A DNA stretch of 64,000 nt from Hyphomicrobiaceae bacterium (GCA_020637815.1 JACKJS010000001.1:434001-498000), one strand, 5' to 3'. Counted from the stretch's first letter, positions 8,531 through 18,235 are shown. Numbers and translations are program-made. Notes: generated from the letters alone by a model not told the origin.

Positions 8531-8950
8531 ATGAAGTATCTGCACACCATGGTGCGCGTCGCGGACGTCGATGAATCGCTCGACTTTTACTGTAACAAGC
8601 TCGGGCTCAAGGAAGTCCGGCGTATGGTCAGCGAGCAAGGCCGTTTCACGCTTGTCTATCTCGCGGCGCCAGGCGATGAAGATGCGCAGCTTGAGCTCAC
8701 ATACAATTGGGATCCTGAAGTCTATGGCGGCGGGCGCAATTTCGGACACCTCGCTTACGAGGTCGACGACATCTACGAGACTTGCGACCGGCTGATGAAA
8801 GCCGGCGTCACCATCAACCGTCCGCCGCGCGATGGGTGGATGGCCTTCATCCGCTCGCCCGACAACATCTCGATCGAGTTGTTGCAGAAGGGCGATCCGC
8901 TGCCCAAGCAGGAGCCTTGGGCATCGATGGAAAATACCGGGACCTGGTAA
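8531..8950 (+). CDS. gloA: lactoylglutathione lyase (glyoxalase I)
   Basis: A 139-residue glyoxalase I, converting the methylglyoxal-glutathione hemithioacetal to S-lactoylglutathione. The two beta-alpha-beta-beta-beta modules are complete and the four metal ligands are visible: His5 (MKYLHTMVRV), Glu in QLELTYNW, His in FGHLAYEV and Glu in SIELLQKG. The short form without the extra loops is the Ni/Co-dependent bacterial type. GGGAGG lies ten bases before the ATG. Confidence 0.96.
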   Translation: MKYLHTMVRVADVDESLDFYCNKLGLKEVRRMVSEQGRFTLVYLAAPGDEDAQLELTYNWDPEVYGGGRNFGHLAYEVDDIYETCDRLMKAGVTINRPPRDGWMAFIRSPDNISIELLQKGDPLPKQEPWASMENTGTW

Positions 8951-9022
8951 CGGGAGATGCGGCGCAGCGCCTGGATGGATCAACCGAACGCGTCCAATTG
9001 GGCGGTTTGGCTCCGGCGGGTT

Positions 9023-9097
9023 TGGCACTCCCTAGGGGAATTGAACCCCTGTTTCCAGGTTGAAAACCTGGCGTCCTAACCATTAGACGAAGGGAGC
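9023..9097 (-). tRNA. tRNA-Glu (anticodon TTC)
   Basis: Minus-strand cloverleaf beginning GCTCCCTTCGTCTAATGG, anticodon arm CCAGG-TTTTCAA-CCTGG, T-arm AGGGG-TTCAATT-CCCCT and encoded CCA at 9023-9025. The first acceptor pair is a G-U wobble. Confidence 0.95.
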
Positions 9098-9171
9098 GTG
9101 CCGGTGGAGCCCGCTCATATAGAAAGCTTTGCGGTTCCTCGCAAGACCGCTGTTTAAGCCGCGGCGGCCCC

Positions 9172-10953
9172 TCAGGGCAAGTCTTGAATTGGCGCGGCGT
9201 CTTCGATCATGAGCTCGACGCTTTCGCGGCCCTGCCATGCCGAACGCCGCAAATGACCCGCCACGTGTAGGCGTTGGCCTTCGGCACCGATGAGAAGCTC
9301 TCCGAGTGGCGTGCCGGCGATCCGGAACGCGCAAGACTCAATGCGGCCGCCGTCGGGAGCGAGAAGCGTGCAGTGGAAATGGCCATTGCCGAAGCTGCGC
9401 GCGCGCGTCACGCGGTGTGCGGGAAATGCGAACCGCGGCCTTGGGTAGCCGGGACCGTAGGGTCCCGCGCGATCGAGAAGTTCGGCAAGTTCTATCGTCG
9501 CGCCGCCCGCCGACAGCGCGCCGTCGACATCGAGCGTGCGGTTCACTGACGATGTGGCTACGGCGCTCGCGAGGTTCTCCGTCAGAAATGCGGCGGCGGC
9601 GTCCTTCTTGTCCCAAAGAAGAGAAAAGCCCGCGGCCATCGTGTGGCCGCCGCCCTTCACGAACAAACTTTCGTCTACAGCGCCGCGGACGACAACGCCG
9701 AGATCCACACCGCGAATTGAACGGGCCGAGCCGGTCGCGATGCCATCGTTGCCGACCGTCATGACGAAGGACGGGCGTTGAAAGCGCTCGGTAAGCCGTC
9801 CGGCGACAAGCCCGACCAACCCTTTGTGCCACCCAGGCTGCCCCAGAAACAACAACGGCAGGCCCGGATCGCCGGAGAGCGCGTGTTCGGCCATTGCGGT
9901 CGCTTCGTCCAGCATCCGGTCCTCGATCGCCTTCCGCTGAGCGTTGAGGCCTTCGAGCCGCGCGGCGATGCTCGCCGCTTCGCTCTCGTCTTCCGTGGCC
10001 AAAAGACGGGCACCAAGTCCTGAGGCTCCGACGCGGCCGCCCGCGTTGATGCGTGGACCGAGCACGAATCCGAGGCCGTAGGTGGACGGTGCCTCGCCGA
10101 GCCGTGCTTCGTCGGCGAGCGCGCGGAGGCCGACATTGTGCCGGAGCCGCAAGACCTGGAGTCCCTTGGCCACAAACGCCCGGTTGGCATCCTTCAACGG
10201 CACCACGTCGCAGACCGTCGCGAGCGCGACGAGGTCCAGCAGCCCGAGCAGGTCCAGCGCCGCACGGCCCTCCCGGTAGCCCATACCGCGCAGAGCCGCC
10301 GCCGTGGCGACGAGGAATAGAAATACCACTCCGGCGGCCGCGAGATGCCCCTGGCCGGACAGGTCGTCCTGCCGGTTCGGGTTGACCACGGCGAAGGCGT
10401 CTGGAAGCGCCTCGCCGGCCTGGTGGTGGTCGAGAACGATCACCTCCGCCCCGGCCCGATTGGCGGCCTCGATGGCCTCGCTGCCGGCGGTGCCGCAGTC
10501 CACGGTGAGGATGAGCCCTGCGCCCTCCTCCACGAGCCCGGTCAAAGCTTCCGGAGACGGGCCATAGCCTTCCGTGAGGCGGTCGGGAATATAGGTCAGG
10601 CAAGACTGTCCGTGCGCGCGAAGAAAACGTTCTATGAGCGCCACGCATGATGCTCCGTCGACGTCGTAGTCGCCAAAGATGCCAACCGTCTCGCCGCGCA
10701 CGATCGCCAATGTGAACCGTTCGGCGGCGCGGGTCATGTCCTGAAGGCTCGATGGGTCCGGCATCAGAGTCTTCAACGAAGGGTCGAGAAAGCGTTCTGC
10801 TGTTTGAAGCTCCGCGCCCCGTGCCGCCAGGACACGCCCCAGCAGTTCCGGCAAACCGTGGGCCTGCGCAATGGCCGTCGCGATCTGGGCACGGCCAGGT
10901 TGCAACCGTTCGGTCCAACGGTGCCCGCGCGCGGACTGTTCGATGCCGAGCAT
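9172..10953 (-). CDS. recJ: single-stranded-DNA-specific exonuclease RecJ
   Basis: A 593-residue 5'-3' ssDNA exonuclease acting in recombination and mismatch repair. DHH-family motifs are intact: DYDVDG at residues 95-100, the DCG of motif II, DHH at 175-177 in VIVLDHHQAG, and the DHHA1 motif GGHTMAAGFS in the C-terminal half. The OB-like C-terminus follows. The frame is open to a GTG at 11010, but MLGIEQSARGHRWTERL matches the usual alphaproteobacterial RecJ N-terminus, so the ATG at 10953 is preferred. It is the last gene of the alaC-hom-glpX-recJ run. Confidence 0.95.
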   Translation of the reverse strand: MLGIEQSARGHRWTERLQPGRAQIATAIAQAHGLPELLGRVLAARGAELQTAERFLDPSLKTLMPDPSSLQDMTRAAERFTLAIVRGETVGIFGDYDVDGASCVALIERFLRAHGQSCLTYIPDRLTEGYGPSPEALTGLVEEGAGLILTVDCGTAGSEAIEAANRAGAEVIVLDHHQAGEALPDAFAVVNPNRQDDLSGQGHLAAAGVVFLFLVATAAALRGMGYREGRAALDLLGLLDLVALATVCDVVPLKDANRAFVAKGLQVLRLRHNVGLRALADEARLGEAPSTYGLGFVLGPRINAGGRVGASGLGARLLATEDESEAASIAARLEGLNAQRKAIEDRMLDEATAMAEHALSGDPGLPLLFLGQPGWHKGLVGLVAGRLTERFQRPSFVMTVGNDGIATGSARSIRGVDLGVVVRGAVDESLFVKGGGHTMAAGFSLLWDKKDAAAAFLTENLASAVATSSVNRTLDVDGALSAGGATIELAELLDRAGPYGPGYPRPRFAFPAHRVTRARSFGNGHFHCTLLAPDGGRIESCAFRIAGTPLGELLIGAEGQRLHVAGHLRRSAWQGRESVELMIEDAAPIQDLP

Positions 10954-11076
10954 GGCGGGATGAGCTTCAGTCAGCGCGTCGTTCCTTTGGCGTTTCGCGG
11001 CTGCCGGCACAGGAGAATCCGTTGAAAAATTGGGTCGGCGCTGGCGCTAAGGTAACCGATTCGAGGGTGCTCCCTC

Positions 11077-12069
11077 TCACGCGCCGAATTTGCGCCTATC
11101 GGCATGCTCGGTCTTGATCCACCGCCGCGTCCGTGTGGAGGCCCGCATAACCACGCTCGAGGTCGTGACGGTTTTCTTATCGTGATGAACGCCTGCCGTC
11201 AGCGAGCCGTCGGTAATGCCCGTGGCCGCGAAGCTGAGATCGCCGGAAACCATATCCTGGAGCGTGTATTTTCGCTTGAGATCGCCGATTCCGGCGAGTT
11301 TGGCCCAGGCCCGATCCTCGGCGTTGAACGCCACGAGCCGCCCCTGCATCTGGCCCCCGAGACAAGCAAGTGCGGCGGCCGCAAGGACCCCTTCGGGCGC
11401 GCCACCGACGCCGAGATAGATATCGATGTCGGTCTGAAGCGGCTCGGTGACGTGCATAACGCCAGCAATGTCGCCGTCTCCGATCAAGCGAAGCGCCGCC
11501 CCGGCGGAACGGATGTCCTCGATGAGCTGACCATGGCGTGGCCGGTCGAGGACGCACACCGTCAAGTCCTCGACGCTGACGCCCTTGGCGCCCGCGAGGG
11601 CCTTGAGGTTCTCGTACGGCGTGGCGTCGAGATCGACGAGGCCTTCGGGATATCCGGGGCCGATCGCGATCTTCTCCATGTAAATTGGCGGTACCTTAAG
11701 GAGGCTGTCCCGCTCGGCTACGACGAGGACGGACATGGCATTCGGCAGCGCCTTTGCACAGAGCGTTGCGCCTTCGATCGGATCGACGGCCAAGTCGAGC
11801 TTGGCGCCGGAGGGAGATCCCTCGCCAATGACCTCGCCCATGTAGAAGGCCGGGCAGTCCCCTTCCTCGCCCTCGCCGACAACGACAACGCCTTCGAAAG
11901 GCAGACGCGCGATTTCCCGGTGCATGGCGGACGCCGCGGCCTTGTCGGCGGATGCTTCGTCCCCGCGGCCCAGCCAGTTGGCGGCGGCAACCGCCGTCGC
12001 TTCGGTGACGCGTACGATATCGAGCGCCAGCGCGCGGTCGAGTTCCGATTTTTCGCCTGGCTTCGACAC
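11077..12069 (-). CDS. glpX: class II fructose-1,6-bisphosphatase
   Basis: A 330-residue GlpX-type phosphatase hydrolysing fructose-1,6-bisphosphate (some members also sedoheptulose-1,7-bisphosphate). The inositol-phosphatase-fold metal motifs are present: VVGEGEEGD at 63-71 and DPIEG at 96-100, with GVGGAPEGVLAAAAL near residue 220. The start is a GTG at 12069 preceded by GGGAGG. It lies 54 bases after hom in a conserved alphaproteobacterial gene order. Confidence 0.96.
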   Translation of the reverse strand: MSKPGEKSELDRALALDIVRVTEATAVAAANWLGRGDEASADKAAASAMHREIARLPFEGVVVVGEGEEGDCPAFYMGEVIGEGSPSGAKLDLAVDPIEGATLCAKALPNAMSVLVVAERDSLLKVPPIYMEKIAIGPGYPEGLVDLDATPYENLKALAGAKGVSVEDLTVCVLDRPRHGQLIEDIRSAGAALRLIGDGDIAGVMHVTEPLQTDIDIYLGVGGAPEGVLAAAALACLGGQMQGRLVAFNAEDRAWAKLAGIGDLKRKYTLQDMVSGDLSFAATGITDGSLTAGVHHDKKTVTTSSVVMRASTRTRRWIKTEHADRRKFGA

Positions 12070-12123
12070 GTCAAAACCTCCCTCGTTTCAACGCGGGCGA
12101 TCTTCCGTCGCCGCGGGTCGCCG

Positions 12124-13455
12124 CTACAGCTTTTCGATCCGGATCATTTGCGGTTTGGCATCGACATGTCCATCCCGCTCGATTGCGGCAAGGGCCTTGC
12201 GCACCGCGGCTTCCGTGGTCTCATGAGTCACCATCACGACACTGGCCTGCGGCTCTCCCTTTTTCCGCGGCGACCGGCCTTGGCCAGGCACTTCGCTCTC
12301 GGGGCGCCGCTGCACGATGCTCTCGAGCGAAATCCCTTGCGCGGCCATACGCTGTGCGATGGCGGCAAACGCGCCCGTGCGATCGTAGACGGACAGGCGG
12401 ATGTAGTAACCGCCCTCGTGCGTTCGCATGGCGGCCTTCTTGTAGGCTTTAAGATTCGATGCCTTGAGGCCGAAGGGCCGGAGGACGGTCCCCCGTGCGA
12501 TATCGACGATGTCGCTCATGACGGCAGACGCGGTCGGCCCGCCGCCGGCGCCGGGACCGATCAGCATCACGTCGCCGATGAAATCCCCATCGATGGCCAC
12601 GCAATTGGACACCCCGTCCACGTTCGCGATGGCCGTGTCTTTCTGCAACATGGTCGGATGAACGCGCTGTTCGATGCCGCTGTCAGTTCTGAGCGCAACA
12701 CCAAGAAGTTTAATGCGGAACCCGAGATCGCTGGCGGCCTCGATATCGGCGGGCGTGATGGTCTCGATCCCTTCGACATAGATGGCATCGAAGTTCGTCC
12801 GTGTACCGAATGCCAGGCTCGTCAAGAGGGCCAGCTTGTGCGCAGTGTCGAACCCGCCAATATCGAAAGTCGGATCGGCTTCCGCGTAGCCCTGCTCCTG
12901 TGCCTCTTTGAGCACGTCGGCGAAGTCGCGGCCCTCCCGCTCCATCTTGGTCAGGATGTAATTGCAGGTTCCGTTCAAAATCCCGAAGACCCGCGTGATG
13001 TCGTTGCCTTGGAGGCCTTCGCGGATGGTTTTCACCACCGGAATGCCGCCTGCGACGGCTCCCTCAAAGTTCAGCGCCACGCCATTCTTCTCGGCCATGG
13101 CCGCCAGTGCCGTGCCGTGATGAGCGAGGAGCGCCTTGTTCGCCGTCACGACATGCTTGCCGGCCAGCAAGGCGGCCTCGACGGCCTCTTTGGCAATCCC
13201 CTCCTCGCCGCCGATGAGCTCGACGAAAACGTCGATCTCAGGGTCCCTTGCAAGGGCTACGGGGTCGGAAACGAAACGGATGCCGGAAAGGTCGGCGTCA
13301 CGCTTCTTTCGTTTGTTTCGTGCCGAGACGGCGACGATTTCGATAGGACGGCCAGTCTTTTCCCGCAACACATCGGTGCGGGCCGCGATAAGGCGGACGA
13401 GACCGGTGCCGACAGTGCCGATACCGGCCAGTCCAAGCTTCAAAGGATTTGCCAT
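12124..13455 (-). CDS. hom: homoserine dehydrogenase
   Basis: A 443-residue NAD(P)-dependent homoserine dehydrogenase, reducing aspartate semialdehyde to homoserine for Thr and Met synthesis. The Rossmann motif GLAGIGTVGTGL is at residues 8-19, the substrate-binding core GILNGTCNYIL and YAEADPTFDIGGFDTAHKL are intact, and a C-terminal ACT domain (from about residue 350, YYIRLSVYDRTGAFAAIA) implies feedback control. It begins 8 bases after the aminotransferase stop, so the two are one transcript. Confidence 0.97.
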   Translation of the reverse strand: MANPLKLGLAGIGTVGTGLVRLIAARTDVLREKTGRPIEIVAVSARNKRKKRDADLSGIRFVSDPVALARDPEIDVFVELIGGEEGIAKEAVEAALLAGKHVVTANKALLAHHGTALAAMAEKNGVALNFEGAVAGGIPVVKTIREGLQGNDITRVFGILNGTCNYILTKMEREGRDFADVLKEAQEQGYAEADPTFDIGGFDTAHKLALLTSLAFGTRTNFDAIYVEGIETITPADIEAASDLGFRIKLLGVALRTDSGIEQRVHPTMLQKDTAIANVDGVSNCVAIDGDFIGDVMLIGPGAGGGPTASAVMSDIVDIARGTVLRPFGLKASNLKAYKKAAMRTHEGGYYIRLSVYDRTGAFAAIAQRMAAQGISLESIVQRRPESEVPGQGRSPRKKGEPQASVVMVTHETTEAAVRKALAAIERDGHVDAKPQMIRIEKL

Positions 13456-13463
13456 GGAGGGCG

Positions 13464-14696
13464 CTAAAGTGTGCGTTTGACCTTGGGGGCCAGTGGAATG
13501 ACGTTATGGAGGTCGTTAGCCGATTCGGTGAGGAATTTGCGAATGTTCCGCGCGGCCTGGCGGATACGCTGCTCGTTCTCGACGAGCGCGATGCGCACAT
13601 AGCCCTCGCCGTACTCGCCAAAGCCCACGCCAGGCGCGACAGCGACCGACGCCTTTTCCAGAAGGAGCTTGGAGAATTCCAGCGAGCCGATATGGGCGAA
13701 CATATCCGGAATCGGCGCCCAGGCGAACATCGTCGCCGGCGGCGACGGTATGGGCCATCCGGCACGCGTGATCGCGTCCACAAGCGTATCGCGGCGGCGG
13801 CGGTACACACTGCGGATCTCGTCGACGCAGTCCTGCGGGCCGTTGAGCGCCGCCGTGGCCGCGACCTGGATCGGTGTGAACGCCCCATAGTCGAGATAGG
13901 ACTTAACGCGCGTCAGCGCCTGGATCAGCCGCTCGTTGCCGACAGCGAAACCAATGCGCCAGCCGGGCATCGAGTAGGTCTTGGATACGGAGGTGAACTC
14001 CACGGCGATATCCATTGCGCCGGGAATCTCGAGGAACGAGCCCGGCGGTTCCCCCTCGAAATAGATCTCCGCATACGCCAAATCGGACAGCACGATCAGG
14101 TCGTGCTTTTTCGCGTAGGCCACCACCTCGGCGTAGAAATCGCGATTCGCGACGACGGCCGTTGGGTTGGCGGGATAGTTCAGGACGAGTGCCGATGGCT
14201 TCGGCACGCTATGGCGCATTGCCTTGTCGAGGGACACCATGAACTGGGAGTCCGTGCTCGCCGGCAAATGCCGGATCACGCCGCCCGACATGATGAAACC
14301 GAACTCATGGATCGGATAGGTCGGATTCGGAACCAGTATGACGTCGCCCGGTGCCGTGATGGCCTGCGCCATGTTGGCGAAGCCTTCCTTCGACCCGAGC
14401 GTGGAGACGACTTGGGTGTCCGGATTGAGCTTCACGCCGAAGCGGCGCTCGTAATATTTGGCCTGAGCGCGGCGCAGCCCGGTGATGCCCTTGGATGCCG
14501 AATAGCGGTTCGTCTTGGGATTACGGACCGTCTCGACCAGCTTCTCGATGATATGTGGTGGTGTCGGCATATCGGGATTACCCATGCCGAAATCGATGAT
14601 GTCGTCGCCGCGCGCGCGCGCTTCCGCCTTGAGCCGGTTCACCTGCTCGAAGACATAGGGCGGCAGCCGCTTAATTCTATGAAACTCGTTATGCAC
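13464..14696 (-). CDS. class I/II aminotransferase (AlaC / LL-DAP aminotransferase-like)
   Basis: A 410-residue PLP-dependent fold-type I aminotransferase. Seen are IIDFGMGNPDMPTP near the N-terminus, NPTYPIHEFGF, LVLNYPANPTA, the Schiff-base lysine in FTSVSKTYSMPGWRIGF (about residue 238) and the phosphate-binding arginine in GYVRIALVENE. Members of this group in front of hom are annotated as alanine- or LL-diaminopimelate-type transaminases; which amino acid is used here is not decided. The start is a GTG at 14696 (VHNEFHRIKRLPPYVF) with GGGGA upstream; the frame is open to 14771. Confidence 0.88.
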   Translation of the reverse strand: MHNEFHRIKRLPPYVFEQVNRLKAEARARGDDIIDFGMGNPDMPTPPHIIEKLVETVRNPKTNRYSASKGITGLRRAQAKYYERRFGVKLNPDTQVVSTLGSKEGFANMAQAITAPGDVILVPNPTYPIHEFGFIMSGGVIRHLPASTDSQFMVSLDKAMRHSVPKPSALVLNYPANPTAVVANRDFYAEVVAYAKKHDLIVLSDLAYAEIYFEGEPPGSFLEIPGAMDIAVEFTSVSKTYSMPGWRIGFAVGNERLIQALTRVKSYLDYGAFTPIQVAATAALNGPQDCVDEIRSVYRRRRDTLVDAITRAGWPIPSPPATMFAWAPIPDMFAHIGSLEFSKLLLEKASVAVAPGVGFGEYGEGYVRIALVENEQRIRQAARNIRKFLTESANDLHNVIPLAPKVKRTL

Positions 14697-14752
14697 GGAC
14701 GGTTTTCCCCACCCGATCGAATGAAAAATAGGGAGTCTGGAGTTGAACCACG

Positions 14753-14793
14753 AAAAGGGCCCGCCCGGCAAGCGTCTGTCGTTGGGCCTTTTT
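14753..14793 (-). terminator. terminator-like hairpin after the small lipoprotein gene
   Basis: AAAAGGGCCC (14753-14762) pairs, with one bulged G, with GGGCCTTTTT (14784-14793). The left A-run gives CCCTTTT on the minus strand, fitting termination of the leftward lipoprotein gene. Confidence 0.55.
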
Positions 14794-14810
14794 GGCAGTT
14801 CGCCTAGCGG

Positions 14811-15047
14811 CTAGTTTGCTTTTGGAGCGTCTTTGACCTTCTCGACCTGAGCCTGCTGACGCTCCTTCTCATGCTTCAGGTCCGTAATCGCCGCGTCGCG
14901 CTCCGACTTGTCCAAAGTGCGGTCGTAACTCCGGATCACGTCGCTGAATTGCTGCATGGGACCGGGGTCCGACAAACTGCTCGTACATCCGGACAAAAGG
15001 ATGACGGACAGCACCGCCGCCAAGCGATAGGCTGAGTATGAAAACAT
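14811..15047 (-). CDS. small lipoprotein of unknown function
   Basis: A 78-residue protein with a lipoprotein signal peptide: MFSYSAYRLAAVLSVILLSGC, lipobox LSGC with Cys21. The mature part is a charged helix (SERDAAITDLKHEKERQQAQVEKVKD), probably periplasm-facing. It is divergent from the PHA synthase gene and is followed by its own terminator. No named family is recognised. Confidence 0.75.
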   Translation of the reverse strand: MFSYSAYRLAAVLSVILLSGCTSSLSDPGPMQQFSDVIRSYDRTLDKSERDAAITDLKHEKERQQAQVEKVKDAPKAN

Positions 15048-15206
15048 CGCTGCGATACGGCTCTGGTGGAGTTTCCCCTGGCGAAGTCCCTCGCCTAATC
15101 GCTATATTGCATAGCACAATGACAAGATCAGCGGAAGCTGGCGTTTACCACGCACCGCCAAATTGGCCGAAACGTGGTTCGGGGATGGAAAATTAAGGGT
15201 TATTCA

Positions 15207-17057
15207 ATGCGAGACGACAATCAGAATGGTGGGGCTGGAACCGGCGGAGCTAAGAAGGACGGGAAGGAGCAAAACGATGCTCCAGAAAATATGAACTTCG
15301 ACGAGTTTACGCGGAACATGCTTCGGCTGTTCGACCAAGGTACGAAAGTCGCATCGAGCCTGGCGGAACGCAATGCGGCCAATGGGAACAGCCCATACAG
15401 CATGGCTTCCGAGGCAGGCGAGGCGGCGAAGACGCTTGGCACGGTGGCTCAGGCATGGGTGTCGAACCCAAGCAAGCTCGCCGCGGCACAAGGCGAGCTC
15501 CTGCAGAGTTACGCCGACCTCTGGGGGCGCTCGGTGCGCCGTTTTCTAGGCGAAGAGGTCGAGCCGGTCGCAAGGCCCGAGCCGGGCGACAATCGCTTCT
15601 CGGATCCGGGCTGGTCGGATAACCAGTATTTCGACTTCTGGAAGCAAGCCTATCTGATTACGTCGCGATGGGCCGAGGACATCACCAAGAAGACCGAAGG
15701 CGTGGACGAGCGGACCCGGAAGCGGGCCATGTTCTATCTCGAGCAAGTCCTCTCGGCGATGTCTCCCTCGAACAATCCATTCACGAACCCCGAGGTCGTT
15801 CGGACGACGCTCTCGACGAACGCGGAAAATCTGGTTCAAGGCATGGCGCACCTGGCCGAAGACATCGAGCAGTCGAAGGACCTGCTCCGTGTGAGTCAGA
15901 CCGATCTTTCGGCGTTCGAAGTGGGCCGCGATCTGGCGATCACGCCCGGCAAGGTCATCTTTCAGAACGACCTCATTCAGCTCATCCAATATGAGCCGAC
16001 CACGAAGCAAGTCTCCAAGGCGCCGCTGATCATCGCGCCACCGTGGATCAACAAGTACTACATCCTGGATCTGAAGCCTGAGAAGTCGTTCGTGAAATTC
16101 GCGGTCGATCAGGGCTTCACGGTCTTCATGATCTCATGGGTCAACCCGGACGGGCAGCTCGCGCAAAAGACCTTCGAAGACTACATGCACGAAGGCATTC
16201 TCAAGGCCGTCGAAGTGGTGAATCGTCAGCTCGGGCTGCACCACGTCAATCTTCTCGGCTATTGCGTCGGCGGCACCCTCCTCGCCTCGGCCTTGGCTTA
16301 TTCCGCGGCCAAGGGCGACGACCGGATCGCAACCGCGACCTTCCTGACAGCGCAGGTCGATTTCACCGAGGCCGGCGATCTTTTGATCTTCATCGACGAT
16401 ACGCAGCTCAAGTCGCTCGAAGAGATGATGGCGGAGCGGGGCTATCTCGATGGATCGCGGATGGCGGCGGTGTTCAACATGCTTCGGCCGCGCGATCTGA
16501 TCTGGCCGTATGTCGTGAACAACTATCTGCTCGGAAAGAAGCCGTTTCCGTTCGACCTGTTGTTCTGGAACGCGGACTCGACGCGCATGCCCGCAGCGAA
16601 CCACGCCTTCTATCTGCGGGAGTTCTATCATGAGAACCGCCTCGCCAAGGGCGAGATGGAGCTAGGTGGCGTCAAGCTCGACCTGTCCAAGATCAAGATC
16701 CCGGTCTACGAGCTCTTCACGCGGGAGGACCATATCGCGCCAGCGGTTTCGGTCTTCCGCGGCAGCAAGCTTCTCCGTGGCGAAGTTCGGCACGTCATGG
16801 CGGGCTCGGGCCATATCGCGGGCGTGGTGAATCCTCCGGCCAAGAAAAAGTACCAGTATTGGACGGACGGGCGGCCTGCGGCGACCCTCGAGGAATGGCT
16901 CAAGACGGCAAAGGAGACGCCGGGCTCCTGGTGGCCGGACTGGGCCGCGTGGCTCGAAAAGCGCTCCGGCGAAAAGGTACCGGCGCGGGACCCCTCTTCC
17001 GGGCCCTTCAAGCCGATCGAGGACGCGCCTGGCAGCTACGTCAAAGACCACGACTGA
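15207..17057 (+). CDS. phaC: class I poly(3-hydroxyalkanoate) synthase
   Basis: A 616-residue PHA synthase that polymerises (R)-3-hydroxyacyl-CoA on granules. The N-terminal PhaC_N domain spans roughly 110-280 (WSDNQYFDFWKQAYL), followed by an alpha/beta-hydrolase domain with the lipase-like box GYCVGG, catalytic Cys about residue 353, Asp about 507 (TREDHIAP) and His about 536 (GSGHIAGVVNPP). Length and absence of phaE/phaR next door point to class I. The ATG at 15207 follows AAGGG; the frame is open from 15174. No phasin or phaAB genes lie nearby in this window. Confidence 0.96.
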   Translation: MRDDNQNGGAGTGGAKKDGKEQNDAPENMNFDEFTRNMLRLFDQGTKVASSLAERNAANGNSPYSMASEAGEAAKTLGTVAQAWVSNPSKLAAAQGELLQSYADLWGRSVRRFLGEEVEPVARPEPGDNRFSDPGWSDNQYFDFWKQAYLITSRWAEDITKKTEGVDERTRKRAMFYLEQVLSAMSPSNNPFTNPEVVRTTLSTNAENLVQGMAHLAEDIEQSKDLLRVSQTDLSAFEVGRDLAITPGKVIFQNDLIQLIQYEPTTKQVSKAPLIIAPPWINKYYILDLKPEKSFVKFAVDQGFTVFMISWVNPDGQLAQKTFEDYMHEGILKAVEVVNRQLGLHHVNLLGYCVGGTLLASALAYSAAKGDDRIATATFLTAQVDFTEAGDLLIFIDDTQLKSLEEMMAERGYLDGSRMAAVFNMLRPRDLIWPYVVNNYLLGKKPFPFDLLFWNADSTRMPAANHAFYLREFYHENRLAKGEMELGGVKLDLSKIKIPVYELFTREDHIAPAVSVFRGSKLLRGEVRHVMAGSGHIAGVVNPPAKKKYQYWTDGRPAATLEEWLKTAKETPGSWWPDWAAWLEKRSGEKVPARDPSSGPFKPIEDAPGSYVKDHD

Positions 17058-17071
17058 TCGTCCCGCACGGG

Positions 17072-17094
17072 GCAGGCTCCGCCACGGAGCCTGC
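17072..17094. terminator. terminator between convergent phaC and argC
   Basis: Perfect 10-bp stem GCAGGCTCCG / CGGAGCCTGC with a CCA loop, followed by TTCT on the plus strand, in the 39-bp gap between two convergent genes. Confidence 0.8.
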
Positions 17095-17096
17095 TT

Positions 17097-18146
17097 CTAA
17101 GGGAAGAGTGGAAGCTGCTCGAGCGCGGTTCTCTCGTCGAGGCCGTGCATCACGTTGAAATTTTGAAGCGCCTGCCCGGCCGATCCCTTCACCAGATTGT
17201 CGATCGTCGAGATGACGATTGCCCGCCCCGGAATCCGGTCGGCGAAGACGCCGATATGGCAGTAGTTCGAACCGCGGACGTGCTGGGTCGCCGGGATCGC
17301 GCCCTTCTCCACAATGCGCACGAACGGGCTCGAGGTGTAGGCTTCCGTCAGAGCGGTGCGAAGGTCGTCCGCCGAAACGCCGTCAGCGAGCGGGACGTAG
17401 CAGGTGCACAGCTCGCCACGCGTCATGGGCACGAGATGTGGCGTGAAATTTACGCGGACGTCCTGTCCGGCCGCTGCGGCAAGCTCCTGCTCGATTTCCG
17501 GAACGTGCCGGTGCGTGCCGACGCCGTAGGGCGAAAGTCCCTCGCCCGCCTCGGAGAACAGGATGTTCTGCTTGAGGGACCGGCCCGCGCCCGACACGCC
17601 GGACTTCGCGTCCACGATGATGCTGTCCAGCCCGATGAGACCGCCTTTGGCAAGCGGCAGAAGCGCCAGCAGCACGGCCGTCGGGTAGCAGCCAGGACAG
17701 GCCACGAGCCGGGCCGTCGCGATCGCCTCGCGATAATGCTCGGTCAGCCCGTAAACGGCGTGCCTGTGGAGTTCCGGCGCGGTGTGTTCCCCGCCATACC
17801 ATTCAGCGTAAGTGACAAGGTCCCGGAGACGGAAATCGGCGGACATGTCGACGACCTTGACGCGCGCCGGAAGCTTGGCGATCTCGCTATGAGCCGTGCT
17901 GTGCGGCAGCCCGCAAAAAGCGACATCGACCGTGTCCCAGTCAACCTCCTCGGCCGTCACGAGATTGGGTAAGCCGAGGCTCTCGAAATGCGGAAAGACC
18001 TTGGCGAGCGGCTGTCCTGCATGCGACTTCGCGATCAGCGCCGTGATTTCGATATTGGGATGTCTGGCCGCAAGCCGGATCAGGTCGGCGCCGGTATAGC
18101 CGGAAGCGCCGAGCACGGCGGCCCGGAACGTTTGTTTGCTGGTCAT
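17097..18146 (-). CDS. argC: N-acetyl-gamma-glutamyl-phosphate reductase
   Basis: A 349-residue arginine-biosynthesis enzyme reducing N-acetylglutamyl phosphate to the semialdehyde with NADPH. The Rossmann motif GASGYTGADL is at residues 13-22, and the catalytic cysteine is Cys153 in LVACPGCYPTAVLLALLPL. The C-terminal HLVPMTRG and NLVKGSAGQA blocks are typical. It follows rpsI on the same strand, but a strong hairpin (18205-18235) and a second small stem in its leader (GCCCTGC/GCAGGGC at 18166-18184) separate them. Confidence 0.97.
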   Translation of the reverse strand: MTSKQTFRAAVLGASGYTGADLIRLAARHPNIEITALIAKSHAGQPLAKVFPHFESLGLPNLVTAEEVDWDTVDVAFCGLPHSTAHSEIAKLPARVKVVDMSADFRLRDLVTYAEWYGGEHTAPELHRHAVYGLTEHYREAIATARLVACPGCYPTAVLLALLPLAKGGLIGLDSIIVDAKSGVSGAGRSLKQNILFSEAGEGLSPYGVGTHRHVPEIEQELAAAAGQDVRVNFTPHLVPMTRGELCTCYVPLADGVSADDLRTALTEAYTSSPFVRIVEKGAIPATQHVRGSNYCHIGVFADRIPGRAIVISTIDNLVKGSAGQALQNFNVMHGLDERTALEQLPLFP

Positions 18147-18204
18147 GACAGACCCTGAACATGGAGCCCTGCGTGCGGCAGGGCCTCAATGGCACGAGAC
18201 GTAA

Positions 18205-18235
18205 TCCGGGAGAGAGGCCAAGCCTCTCTCCCGGA
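18205..18235 (-). terminator. strong hairpin after rpsI
   Basis: Perfect 14-bp stem TCCGGGAGAGAGGC / GCCTCTCTCCCGGA with a 3-base loop, 27 bases past the rpsI stop. The minus-strand sequence beyond it begins TTACG, so the U-tract is weak. Confidence 0.7.

Noticed and set aside
11104..13467. 787-residue rightward open frame
   Set aside because: Antisense shadow of the clearly conserved hom and glpX genes; no family features.
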